DNA of 64,000 nt from Robiginitomaculum sp. Lineage in GTDB: Bacteria > Pseudomonadota > Alphaproteobacteria > Caulobacterales > Maricaulaceae. The notes under the pieces are model-generated. The model was given only the letters and a program-made list of their open reading frames with translations, did no database searches and was not told where the DNA came from. Below, in pieces: positions 35,872 to 43,344 of the stretch. The translations under genes were made by a program, and so were the position numbers. The stretch is taken from NCBI GenBank assembly GCA_021776525.1, contig JAJFFT010000005.1, positions 124,001 through 188,000 of the forward strand. Reading direction: 5' to 3'. The first letter of the stretch is position 1; each line of letters starts with the position of its first letter.

Positions 35872-36807
35872 ATGCCCGAACGTAAAGAAAAATACAAAAA
35901 AGTTGCCTATTATCACGGCTGCGCGCTGGAGGGGACGGCCCAACCGTACAACACCTCGACCCGCGCGATTGCCAAAAAGCTGGACCTGGAACTGGTTGAT
36001 ATTGAAAACTGGAACTGTTGCGGTGCCATGGAGGTCAAAAACGTTGACCCGGAAATTCAGACCTATCTGTCTTCACGGGTGATGTCGCTGGCTCATAACG
36101 GCATGGGCCAGGATGTGGTTATGGCCCCGTGTAATGGCTGCTATCATAATCTCAAAAAAGCTGAATACGATATTGCCAATAAGGAAAAATCTCGCGAAGT
36201 CGTTGAGAAAATTTCTGCAAAGGCAGAGCACCCAACCTATGAGGCCGGGCAGGTGGAAACCATCCACGCGCTTGACTGGATTAAGTTTGGCTATGGCGAA
36301 GATGAGTTAAAAGAAAAGATCAAAGGTGGCCTTAAGGGGCTGAAAGTCGCCAACTATTACGGTTGCATGTATACGCGCCCGCGCCATATTTTCCCCGAAA
36401 AAGATCAGGGCGGCGACAGCGAAAGCACATCAAAACCGCACTATATGGACGATCTTTTGGCCATAGCCGGTGCCGAGAATGTTGAGTTCCCCCTCAAAAC
36501 CGCGTGCTGCGGCGGGGCGCATACCCTGTCAGACAGTGACACCTCGACCAAGCTGGTTTTAAACATTCTCAAAGCCGCCGAGGCCGCCGGAGCCGATGTT
36601 ATCGCGACCGAGTGCCCGACCTGTCACTCAGGTCTGGAAATGCACCAGATCCGCGCCTTGAAACGCATGTCGGCCGAGACAAATGTCAAGATTGTATATT
36701 TTACGCAATTGCTGGGTCTGGCTTTGGGCCTCAGCGCACGTAAGGTCGGCATTCATGAAAACGTGTCTAATGCCATACCCATGCTGAAAGCCAAGAAAAT
36801 CGCATGA
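35872..36807 (+). CDS. shdrB2: sHdrB2, two-CCG-domain subunit
   Basis: This 311-residue HdrB homologue has two complete CCG domains: C17 (YYHGCALE), C49-C50-G (NWNCCGAME), C87 and C90 (CNGC); then YYGCMYTRP, TACCGGAHT and CPTCHSG. That equals the classical HdrB active-site set with two noncubane clusters. It is the likely site where the lipoate-bound sulfur is worked on. The final ATGA overlaps the next gene. Confidence 0.93.
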   Translation: MPERKEKYKKVAYYHGCALEGTAQPYNTSTRAIAKKLDLELVDIENWNCCGAMEVKNVDPEIQTYLSSRVMSLAHNGMGQDVVMAPCNGCYHNLKKAEYDIANKEKSREVVEKISAKAEHPTYEAGQVETIHALDWIKFGYGEDELKEKIKGGLKGLKVANYYGCMYTRPRHIFPEKDQGGDSESTSKPHYMDDLLAIAGAENVEFPLKTACCGGAHTLSDSDTSTKLVLNILKAAEAAGADVIATECPTCHSGLEMHQIRALKRMSAETNVKIVYFTQLLGLALGLSARKVGIHENVSNAIPMLKAKKIA

Positions 36808-37220
36808 GAAGTGTTGCCGATATTGGAAAGGCGCTGGACGCGCCTTTACCGGAAAGCGACCCGGCCGCTGCGGCGACGTTTTTGCTGCATTCGGGCGAAG
36901 AAATATTGGAACACTGGCTGCATGCGCACGATAAGGCGCCAACGGACGAGCAAAAAGAAGGCTTTCGCATTCTGGCGCTGCATCGTCAGGGTGCCAAAGG
37001 CGAGCCAAGCTTTAATGCCTGCCGGGAAACGGCCCGCGAACTGGTATATCACTATAACCTGATCACGCTGGACCCGGCCAACAAAGATATGCCGCAACGC
37101 CTCTCGATGATGCGTTTGGTGGCCAATCATTTGTATCTGTTTGTCAGCGGTAAAATGGAAGTTGACGGACTGGGAGAGTTTTGTTGCTCTTCCAAGCCGA
37201 TCCGGTTAAATTCGGCTTAA
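36804..37220 (+). CDS. Small hypothetical protein between shdrB2 and lbpA
   Basis: This 138-residue protein overlaps shdrB2 by four bases and precedes lbpA by 25 bases, so it belongs to the same transcript. It is helical and charged, with SFNACRETARELVYHYN in the middle and a CC pair near its end (EFCCSSKPIRL). I do not recognise a named domain. Translational coupling to shdrB2 suggests a stoichiometric partner or assembly factor. Similar small genes occur in some shdr loci. Confidence 0.6.
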   Translation: MRSVADIGKALDAPLPESDPAAAATFLLHSGEEILEHWLHAHDKAPTDEQKEGFRILALHRQGAKGEPSFNACRETARELVYHYNLITLDPANKDMPQRLSMMRLVANHLYLFVSGKMEVDGLGEFCCSSKPIRLNSA

Positions 37221-37245
37221 ATCACAAGACAAAAGGATTCTCACC

Positions 37246-37683
37246 ATGCCAGACGTTCGCGGTTGTCACTTCCCCGAAGACCTTCTCTATGATGTGGAAA
37301 ACCACATTTGGGTAAAAGAAGAGGGTGACGGCAAAATTAGATTGGGCATGACCGCTGTGGCCACTGCTATGGCCGGTCAACTGGTGGCCTTTACCCCCAA
37401 AAAGGTTGGCCGCAAGGTGAAAGCCGGCCGTTCGTGTGCGACGGTTGAAAGTGGCAAATGGGTTGGCCCGGCAAAGTCACAGGCTGGCGGCGAGGTTCTC
37501 GCCTCTAACGAAGCTTTGGTGGCAAATCCAAGCCTTGCCAATGATGACCCTTACGCTAACTGGATGGTGGAGATTGCCGCCGAGGACTGGGACAGCATTA
37601 AAGGTAATTATACCTCTGGCGCCGATGTCGCCGCGCCCTATGAAGCCAAAATGGAAGCCGACGGGTTTGCAGGCTGCGAGTAA
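37246..37683 (+). CDS. lbpA: LbpA, lipoate-binding protein of the sHdr pathway (GcvH-like)
   Basis: This 145-residue GcvH-fold protein carries lipoate on K71 within CATVESGKWVGPAKS, in place of the ESVKA motif of glycine-cleavage H protein. No gcvT or gcvP is nearby. LbpA shuttles sulfur intermediates to and from the sHdr complex on the dithiolane arm. C64 and C7 are additional cysteines. Its dedicated lipoylation genes are at 25-29.6 kb. AAAGGA precedes the ATG; a strong terminator follows, so it closes the operon. Confidence 0.92.
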   Translation: MPDVRGCHFPEDLLYDVENHIWVKEEGDGKIRLGMTAVATAMAGQLVAFTPKKVGRKVKAGRSCATVESGKWVGPAKSQAGGEVLASNEALVANPSLANDDPYANWMVEIAAEDWDSIKGNYTSGADVAAPYEAKMEADGFAGCE

Positions 37684-37708
37684 ACGCCTCAAGGGTTGAG
37701 TTTGTAAA

Positions 37709-37739
37709 AGCGCAGGGCGGAAACCCTGCGCTTTTTTTC
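37709..37739 (+). terminator. Rho-independent terminator of the shdr operon
   Basis: A 9-bp GC-rich stem AGCGCAGGG/CCCTGCGCT with a 6-base loop is followed by a T-run (37732-37738). It lies 25 bases after the lbpA stop. Confidence 0.95.
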
Positions 37740-37809
37740 TTGTGTCATATCATTGCCAAAGATCATTATTATATTCATTGATAGGAATGATGTGTTTGAG
37801 GGTATGAAG

Positions 37810-38982
37810 ATGAACAAACGGATTTGTGTTCTGGGCGGAGACGGGTTTTGCGGGTGGCCAACAGCACTGCATTTGTCGAAAATGGGTCACGAAGTGACGA
37901 TTGTAGACAATTTATCGCGTCGCAACATTGATAACGAGCTGGAGGTTGGCTCTTTAACGCCAATCGCACACATGGGGGTTCGCCTGGCTGCGTGGGAAGA
38001 GGTTTCGGGCCGTAAAATCTCTTTTCAAAATTTTAATATTGCCAAGGATTACGACCGGTTATTGTCGTTGATCAGCGATTTTAAACCCGACGCTGTAATC
38101 CATTTCGCCGAACAACGCGCCGCACCGTATTCGATGAAATCCTCGTATCACAAACGCTATACTGTTGATAATAATTTGAACGCCACAAACAATATTCTGG
38201 CCGCCATTGTCGAGGCCGAGGCACAAGGTACGCATGTTATACATTTAGGAACCATGGGTGTTTACGGCTACGGCACCGCAGGTATGAAAATTCCCGAAGG
38301 CTATCTGCAAATCAAAGTTGAGACAGACGAGGGCGAAAACGTCACCCAAGAGATTCTCTACCCGGCCAATCCCGGCAGTATCTATCATTTGACCAAAACC
38401 CAGGACCAGCTGTTGTTTGCCTATTACAATAAAAACGACAGTATCAAGGTCACCGACCTGCACCAGGGTATTGTCTGGGGGACACAAACCGAAGAAACCC
38501 GTTTGGACGAACGTCTGATCAACCGGTTTGATTATGATGGGGATTATGGCACGGTGCTGAACCGGTTTTTGATGCAGGCAGCAGTGGGACACCCGCTGAC
38601 CGTGCATGGTACGGGCGGCCAGACGCGGGCCTTTATTAACATCCAGGATACCGTGAAGTGTATCCTTTTGGCCGTGGAAAACCCGCCAAAGACGGGCGAG
38701 CGGGTGCACATCATGAACCAAATGACTGAAACGCATCGGGTGCGGGATCTGGCTCAGTTGATTGCCGGTTTAACGGGCGCAAAAATCGCCAATGTTGATA
38801 ACCCTAGAAATGAAGCCGCCGAGAACGAACTGCATGTTAAAAACGATAATCTGCTCAGCCTGGGGTTAAACCCAATCACACTGGAAGATGGCTTGTTGCA
38901 GGAAATCGCAGAAATTGCGCGCAAATATGCGGATCGTTGCGATCAGGATAAAATCCCGTGCGTCTCCACGTGGACGAAATAG
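37810..38982 (+). CDS. sqdB: UDP-sulfoquinovose synthase
   Basis: This 390-residue short-chain dehydrogenase-type sugar enzyme closely follows SQD1/SqdB: the NAD motif VLGGDGFCGWPTALHL, IVDNLSRR, HFAEQRAAPYSM, the catalytic T and YxxxK context HLGTMGVYGYG and IYHLTKTQDQ, and QGIVWGTQTEET. SqdB makes UDP-sulfoquinovose from UDP-glucose and sulfite, the first step in sulfolipid SQDG synthesis. The gene begins 70 bases after the shdr terminator. GAGGG suits ATG 37810 or 37804. No SQDG glycosyltransferase (sqdX/sqdD) is visible in the window, so the end product must be completed elsewhere. Confidence 0.9.
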   Translation: MNKRICVLGGDGFCGWPTALHLSKMGHEVTIVDNLSRRNIDNELEVGSLTPIAHMGVRLAAWEEVSGRKISFQNFNIAKDYDRLLSLISDFKPDAVIHFAEQRAAPYSMKSSYHKRYTVDNNLNATNNILAAIVEAEAQGTHVIHLGTMGVYGYGTAGMKIPEGYLQIKVETDEGENVTQEILYPANPGSIYHLTKTQDQLLFAYYNKNDSIKVTDLHQGIVWGTQTEETRLDERLINRFDYDGDYGTVLNRFLMQAAVGHPLTVHGTGGQTRAFINIQDTVKCILLAVENPPKTGERVHIMNQMTETHRVRDLAQLIAGLTGAKIANVDNPRNEAAENELHVKNDNLLSLGLNPITLEDGLLQEIAEIARKYADRCDQDKIPCVSTWTK

Positions 38983-39182
38983 CCGGCAGATTTTATTTGC
39001 GATTATTGGCGCAGCGTTGCTGCTTAAGGCCCACCTAGATTTGCCATAAAATCTCGTAACAATTTGCGCAGCGCCTAATATTTGCGCCCTCACATACCAA
39101 ACAAATGCCCCGCCCTTATTATTCCTTTGAATGCACAGGATGGTCGCGCTAAGCTGTATTCAGAGAGCGAAATGGGGGTCGT
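38983..39182. other. Gap between sqdB and the dipeptidase gene
   Basis: 200 bases with no plausible gene or strong terminator. It likely contains the promoter of the plus-strand dipeptidase-RidA operon. Confidence 0.5.
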
Positions 39183-40331
39183 ATGCCAATATTTTCACGC
39201 CGTAATGTCCTGATTGGCGCGGCCGCAATAGCAGGCGGAGGCTATTTTCTGACCCGTAAGAAAGACGTGCCAATTGGGTTTGACCTTAGCGAGCAGGAGT
39301 TGGCCGGGGCCCGCAACCTGCTTGGTGCGCATCCAGCTTTCGATAGTCATGCCCATCCGGGCCGCACCTTTGTAAAAGGCGCTAAAGGCTTGCCTGCAAA
39401 GCTGAAACTCTATCAGGCGCTAGGCACTTTTGAGAAAAAGGCTGTGGCCGATATGCAGATTGGCGGCATGGCCGCAGCTGCCTTTGCAACGGTTTCAGAT
39501 TTTTCAGTTCTTGATGTTGGGGACCACGGTCTGGCTGTACGCCGACCGTTTGAAGACGGCGAGGCCTATGCCCATTATCAAGTGCAGATCGCCAATCTGA
39601 ATGCCTTGGCTGATACGGGGCTGGTACAGGCCTTGTCTCGGCCGAGTGATGTCTTGGCGGCACATAAAGCGGGGCAAACAGGGGCCTGGTTTACCGCAGA
39701 GGGCGGCGATTTTCTTGAAGGGCGCACTGATCGTGTCGCTAGTGCTTATGAGGATGGTATCCGGTCAATCACGCTCATGCATTATCGCACCAATGCCCTT
39801 GGAGATATTATGACCAAGGATCCTGTGCACGGTGGACTAACCCAAACCGGTGCCGCCATTGTAAAGGCCATGAATGATGCTGGTATGGTGGTGGATGTGG
39901 CGCATGCCTCAGAAGATACAGTGCACGGGGTGCTTGGGGTTTCTCGTGCGCCGGTTCTGTGTTCACACACGCACATATTGGGCGATCATGCGCCGGCCAT
40001 TCCCCGGTTTATCAGTGCTGATCTGGCGCGCGAGATTGCCGCGCAAGGCGGTTTGATTGGATTGTGGCCAGCCGGGCTGGGCATTACCACCTTGTCTGAC
40101 CTGATCGACCGGGCCTTTGAGCTGATTGATCTCGTCGGGGTGGACCATGTTTGTCTGGGGACCGATATGGACGCCAATTATAAACCGGTGATGGAAAGTT
40201 ACCGCAAGACGCCGTATCTTGTGGGCGGCTTGATTAAACGGGGGCTTGGTCCCGATGACACCATGAAGCTCATGGGTGGTAACCTTATCCGGCTGTGGAG
40301 CGATGCCATTGCCCAAGGGGGCCGTGCATGA
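39183..40331 (+). CDS. Tat-exported membrane dipeptidase (peptidase M19)
   Basis: The 382-residue protein begins with a twin-arginine signal (FSRRNVLIGAAAIAGGG), then a zinc-dependent M19 dipeptidase domain: FDSHAHPG (first zinc ligands), ALIEGG-like FTAEGGDFLEG, LMHYRTN, VVDVAHAS, LCSHTHILGDH and VCLGTDMDAN. M19 enzymes hydrolyse dipeptides, some with D-residues. Its product would act in the periplasm. It is the first gene of a tight operon with two RidA-family lipoproteins; its stop overlaps the next start (ATGA). Confidence 0.9.
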   Translation: MPIFSRRNVLIGAAAIAGGGYFLTRKKDVPIGFDLSEQELAGARNLLGAHPAFDSHAHPGRTFVKGAKGLPAKLKLYQALGTFEKKAVADMQIGGMAAAAFATVSDFSVLDVGDHGLAVRRPFEDGEAYAHYQVQIANLNALADTGLVQALSRPSDVLAAHKAGQTGAWFTAEGGDFLEGRTDRVASAYEDGIRSITLMHYRTNALGDIMTKDPVHGGLTQTGAAIVKAMNDAGMVVDVAHASEDTVHGVLGVSRAPVLCSHTHILGDHAPAIPRFISADLAREIAAQGGLIGLWPAGLGITTLSDLIDRAFELIDLVGVDHVCLGTDMDANYKPVMESYRKTPYLVGGLIKRGLGPDDTMKLMGGNLIRLWSDAIAQGGRA

Positions 40332-40885
40332 ACCGCCGTGCCATATTGCGTCATGCTCTGGCTGGCGGTGCACTTGCATTGCCTATGACTGCCTGTTCAG
40401 TGGCCAGTGAAGGGGCTTTGCGCCCAGATTTTGATCAAAAATTACGAGATCTAGGGTTAGAGCTGCCAAAGGCACCAACACCGGTCGCGACTTATGTGCC
40501 TTACCGGCGCGCTGGAAACCTTTTGTATATTGCTGGTCAGGGGCCAGCCCTAGGCAGTAATGGTGGTGGCAGAGGGACGCTAGGCCAGGGTTTAAGTATA
40601 GAAGAAGGGTATGCTGCGGCTCGCTCTGCAGGCCTAAATGTTCTGGCCCAAGTGCATGCGGCACTTGGGACGCTGAATACGGTGCGCCAATGTGTAAAGC
40701 TTGGCGGTTTCGTAAACTCTGCGGATGATTTTCATGACCAACCCAAAGTGATCAATGGTGCATCTGATTTGTTTGTTGACATTTTTGGCGAAGCTGGAAA
40801 ACACGCCCGCTACGCCGTGGGTGTTAATACCTTGCCCTTTAACGTAGCCGTCGAAATTGAAACCGTATGGGAGGTCTGGCCTTGA
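40328..40885 (+). CDS. RidA-family lipoprotein
   Basis: This 185-residue RidA (YjgF)-like protein carries a Tat/lipoprotein signal, NRRAILRHALAGGALALPMTAC, with lipobox MTAC. RidA enzymes normally deaminate enamine/imine intermediates in the cytosol; export is unusual. The RidA domain spans about residues 35-185 with QGPALGSNGGGRGTLGQ, LGGFVNSADDFHDQPKVINGAS and the arginine region KHARYAVGVNTLP. The start is the ATG overlapping the dipeptidase stop rather than an upstream ATG in the ORF. A cytosolic relative of the same subgroup is encoded at 47335-47796. Confidence 0.85.
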   Translation: MNRRAILRHALAGGALALPMTACSVASEGALRPDFDQKLRDLGLELPKAPTPVATYVPYRRAGNLLYIAGQGPALGSNGGGRGTLGQGLSIEEGYAAARSAGLNVLAQVHAALGTLNTVRQCVKLGGFVNSADDFHDQPKVINGASDLFVDIFGEAGKHARYAVGVNTLPFNVAVEIETVWEVWP

Positions 40886-41346
40886 AAAGGCGTGTGTTAT
40901 TAGGGGCGCTTATGGTGGGGCTGGCGGCTTGTACAGCGCCAAGTATGCCAACCCGAAGCGCAATAGAAACCTTCACCGTGCCCGGCGCCCATGTGTTGGG
41001 GCCATATTCACAGGCAGTGCGAGCGGGTGATTATGTGTTTTTATCTGGCGTGATCGGTTTTGATGCCCAGACCAATAAAATGGTGAAGGCAGAAATTGAA
41101 CCCCAGACCCGGCAAGTGTTTGCCAATATTTCAGAAATCCTGGAGGCCATGGGGCTGGGCTTAAATAATGTTGTTAAAACATCCGTTTATTTGCGTAATC
41201 CGGAAGATTTTGGACCGATGAATGTGGTCTATAGCAAATATTTCACAGCGCATAAACCAGCACGTTCTACCGTGCCAGGCGTCGATTGGGGCAGCCCGGA
41301 TGTGTTGATTGAAATCGAAGTCGTGGCTTATGACCCGCCTCGGTAA
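40882..41346 (+). CDS. Second RidA-family lipoprotein
   Basis: This 154-residue RidA protein has a lipoprotein signal peptide KRRVLLGALMVGLAAC (lipobox LAAC) and the canonical RidA motifs GPYSQAVRAGDYVFLSGVIG and the catalytic arginine in KPARSTVPG, followed by IEIEVVAYDP. I choose TTG 40882 as start: it overlaps the previous stop (TTGA) and has GGAGGT six bases upstream, and it begins exactly at the signal peptide. ATG 40867 is the alternative. It belongs to the standard RidA group, so its neighbour belongs to a different subgroup. Confidence 0.83.
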   Translation: MKRRVLLGALMVGLAACTAPSMPTRSAIETFTVPGAHVLGPYSQAVRAGDYVFLSGVIGFDAQTNKMVKAEIEPQTRQVFANISEILEAMGLGLNNVVKTSVYLRNPEDFGPMNVVYSKYFTAHKPARSTVPGVDWGSPDVLIEIEVVAYDPPR

Positions 41347-41404
41347 TGAGCAATATCGCCATGTTGCATGGCGTGTAATCTACTCTACAGGCCCGTAAAA
41401 ACAC

Positions 41405-41494
41405 TGGCGGATGGGGAGGGATTCGAACCCCCGAGACGCTCACACGCCCGCTGGTTTTCAAGACCAGTGCATTCAACCACTCTGCCACCCATCC
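41405..41494 (-). tRNA. tRNA-Ser (anticodon UGA)
   Basis: A 90-base tRNA with acceptor stem GGATGGG/CCCATCC, discriminator G, encoded CCA, the D-arm pattern TGGCAGAGTGGTTGAATGC, anticodon stem CTGGT/ACCAG with loop CTTGAAA (anticodon TGA), a long variable arm (GGGCGTGTGAGCGTC) and the T-loop GGTTCGAATC. All are typical of class II tRNA-Ser. Confidence 0.96.
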
Positions 41495-41758
41495 GCGCTG
41501 GCAGAGGGCTAGCAAGGCTGGCGCGTTGCCGCAAGCCATCGTCTGTAATTAGCGGTGGATTTGGTCACAATTCAGTAACCATGGCGTTTAACCCAAGATT
41601 CAGCGCGGTACGCTAAGGTCACCCAATAATAAGAGCCGGAAAACCGGCACATCAGGGGAGGTGGCGCTAAAAGTGTTGCCGAATTAAGGAAAGCCAGAAT
41701 GGTGCCGTTTAAGGATAAAAGTCTTGTTTCTTGGTACACAACCACACGGGTCGGGGGC

Positions 41759-42751
41759 ATGTTGCCGATAAAGTCCATTCGTGTTTTGGGCACCATGGCG
41801 GTTCTGGCCATGGTTAGCGCCTGTAGTACGGGCGGGGTAAACCTTTCTGCAAATGGCAGCCGTTGGGGCGCACCCATCAATGCACACGTTCGACTGGGTC
41901 ACAAAAAAAACCGCAATGATGATGGACGCTATAACCCTTCGCCGTCACCTGCGGTGGCCGGTTCCGGCGCACACCAGAAAATTGGCCGCCCTTATCAGAT
42001 TTCCGGCCGTACCTATGTGCCGGCACGCCAGGATGATTATGACCGCACTGGAGTAGCGTCATGGTACGGGGCAAAATTCCATGGTCGGAAAACCGCCAAT
42101 GGCGAAGTCTTTGATATGAACAGCCTTAGCGCCGCACATACAACATTGCCATTGCCTAGTCTGGTCCGTGTGACCAATCTGGAAAATGGCCGCTCTATTA
42201 TCGTTCGGGTCAATGACCGGGGGCCTTTTGTCAATAACCGTCTCATCGACATGTCCAAGGCAGCGGCGCAGGAACTGGGGTATACCCGTCAGGGGACAAC
42301 GCGGGTTCGGGTGCAATATGTTGGGCCAGCAGTTAAAAACCCAGGGCGTAGTCAGGCCCAGGTGCGCCATGTTTCGTCGCGCCCGCAACAGGCCGATGCC
42401 TGGTCGCAACCCGTACAAAGAGCCGTGCCTCAGGCCGCATCATATGACCCACAACAAGGATGGCCGGACGAGTCGAAAGACAAATACCCAATCGCGCTAT
42501 CGCGTCCACGCATTGCACAGGGCGGTTGGTTCGTCCAATTGGGCGCCTTTGGGGACCGCAATAAAGCCCAAAGCATAGCTTCGAACCTGCGCACAGGCGG
42601 CAATGCCAGCGTCCAGACCGCATGGATCAATAACAAATATATTCACCGTGTTCTGGTCGGGCCATATCCGGGCAAAGAGGGAGCAGAGCAACAGCGCTAT
42701 GAGGTGGCCAATGCAGGCTATCCAGAGGCGCGGGTTACAGAACAACGATAA
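41759..42751 (+). CDS. rlpA: RlpA-like septal lytic transglycosylase lipoprotein with SPOR domain
   Basis: The 330-residue lipoprotein has the signal MLPIKSIRVLGTMAVLAMVSAC (lipobox VSAC), a DPBB domain (GVASWYGAKFHGRKTANGEVFD to VRVNDRGPFVNNRLIDMSKAAAQELG) and a C-terminal SPOR domain (GGWFVQLGAFGDRNKAQSIA to VLVGPYPGK) that binds denuded septal glycan. RlpA aids daughter-cell separation as an outer-membrane lipoprotein. I start at the signal-peptide ATG; the ORF extends 20 residues upstream. The 264-base gap before it (41495-41758) holds a small GC hairpin and presumably the promoter. Confidence 0.9.
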   Translation: MLPIKSIRVLGTMAVLAMVSACSTGGVNLSANGSRWGAPINAHVRLGHKKNRNDDGRYNPSPSPAVAGSGAHQKIGRPYQISGRTYVPARQDDYDRTGVASWYGAKFHGRKTANGEVFDMNSLSAAHTTLPLPSLVRVTNLENGRSIIVRVNDRGPFVNNRLIDMSKAAAQELGYTRQGTTRVRVQYVGPAVKNPGRSQAQVRHVSSRPQQADAWSQPVQRAVPQAASYDPQQGWPDESKDKYPIALSRPRIAQGGWFVQLGAFGDRNKAQSIASNLRTGGNASVQTAWINNKYIHRVLVGPYPGKEGAEQQRYEVANAGYPEARVTEQR

Positions 42752-42782
42752 TTTGAGACAACGTTGGGGAACGGGGTGGAGA

Positions 42783-42818
42783 AAGCGGGTTCGACGGGGA
42801 GGTCGGACCCGCTTTTTT
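42783..42818 (+). terminator. Terminator after rlpA
   Basis: AAGCGGGTTCGAC pairs with GTCGGACCCGCTT (one G-T step) and runs into a T6 tract. The stop codon of the convergent HIT gene begins inside the tract at 42819-42817, so the terminator is shared at its tail. Confidence 0.92.
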
Positions 42819-43263
42819 ATGCCTCGATCTGTTTAATGGCTTCGGCGATACGTTCCGCTTGGGCGTGAAGCACTTCCCGGTCGGCCGGATTACCTTTGCC
42901 GTGACGATCGAAAGGTTGCTCCTTAAAGCGCGGGATTATATGAAAGTGCAGGTGAAAAACGGTCTGCCCGGCCGCTTCGCCATTGAATTGTGTGATAATC
43001 AGACCATCTGGATCAAAAGCCTTTTCAACACCGATGGCGATTTTTTTGACGCGGATAATGGCCTGCGCCAAAACCTTATCATCGGTATCAATCAGATTGC
43101 GGCCGGCATTTTTAGGCAGGATCAATGTGTGGCCGGGTGATTGCGGAAACAGGTCCATAAAGGCCAGCACGTGGTCATCTTCATAAACTTTGCAACAGGG
43201 CATGTCGCCACGTAGAATTTGCGCAAAAATATTGTTCTGATCGTACGCACCGCGAATGTTCAC
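42817..43263 (-). CDS. HIT-family hydrolase
   Basis: This 148-residue protein has the histidine triad HLHFH near residue 104, preceded by FNGEAAGQTV, and the early KVYEDDHVLAFMDLFPQSPGHTLI segment. HIT proteins of this Hint group hydrolyse adenosine phosphoramidates or adenylylated lysine. It starts at GTG 43263 with GGAGGAG. It is downstream of the P450 gene on the same strand. Confidence 0.93.
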   Translation of the reverse strand: MNIRGAYDQNNIFAQILRGDMPCCKVYEDDHVLAFMDLFPQSPGHTLILPKNAGRNLIDTDDKVLAQAIIRVKKIAIGVEKAFDPDGLIITQFNGEAAGQTVFHLHFHIIPRFKEQPFDRHGKGNPADREVLHAQAERIAEAIKQIEA

Positions 43264-43344
43264 CGCTCACTCCTCCATTTTGTACTGACCACCATTATCA
43301 TGGGATCATTGACATCTGGATGTGGCATAGTGCGCGCAATGAGG

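Noticed and set aside
37246-37683. Glycine-cleavage H protein
   Set aside because: The lipoyl motif ESGKW differs from GcvH, there are no gcvT/gcvP genes, and the gene closes an shdr operon.
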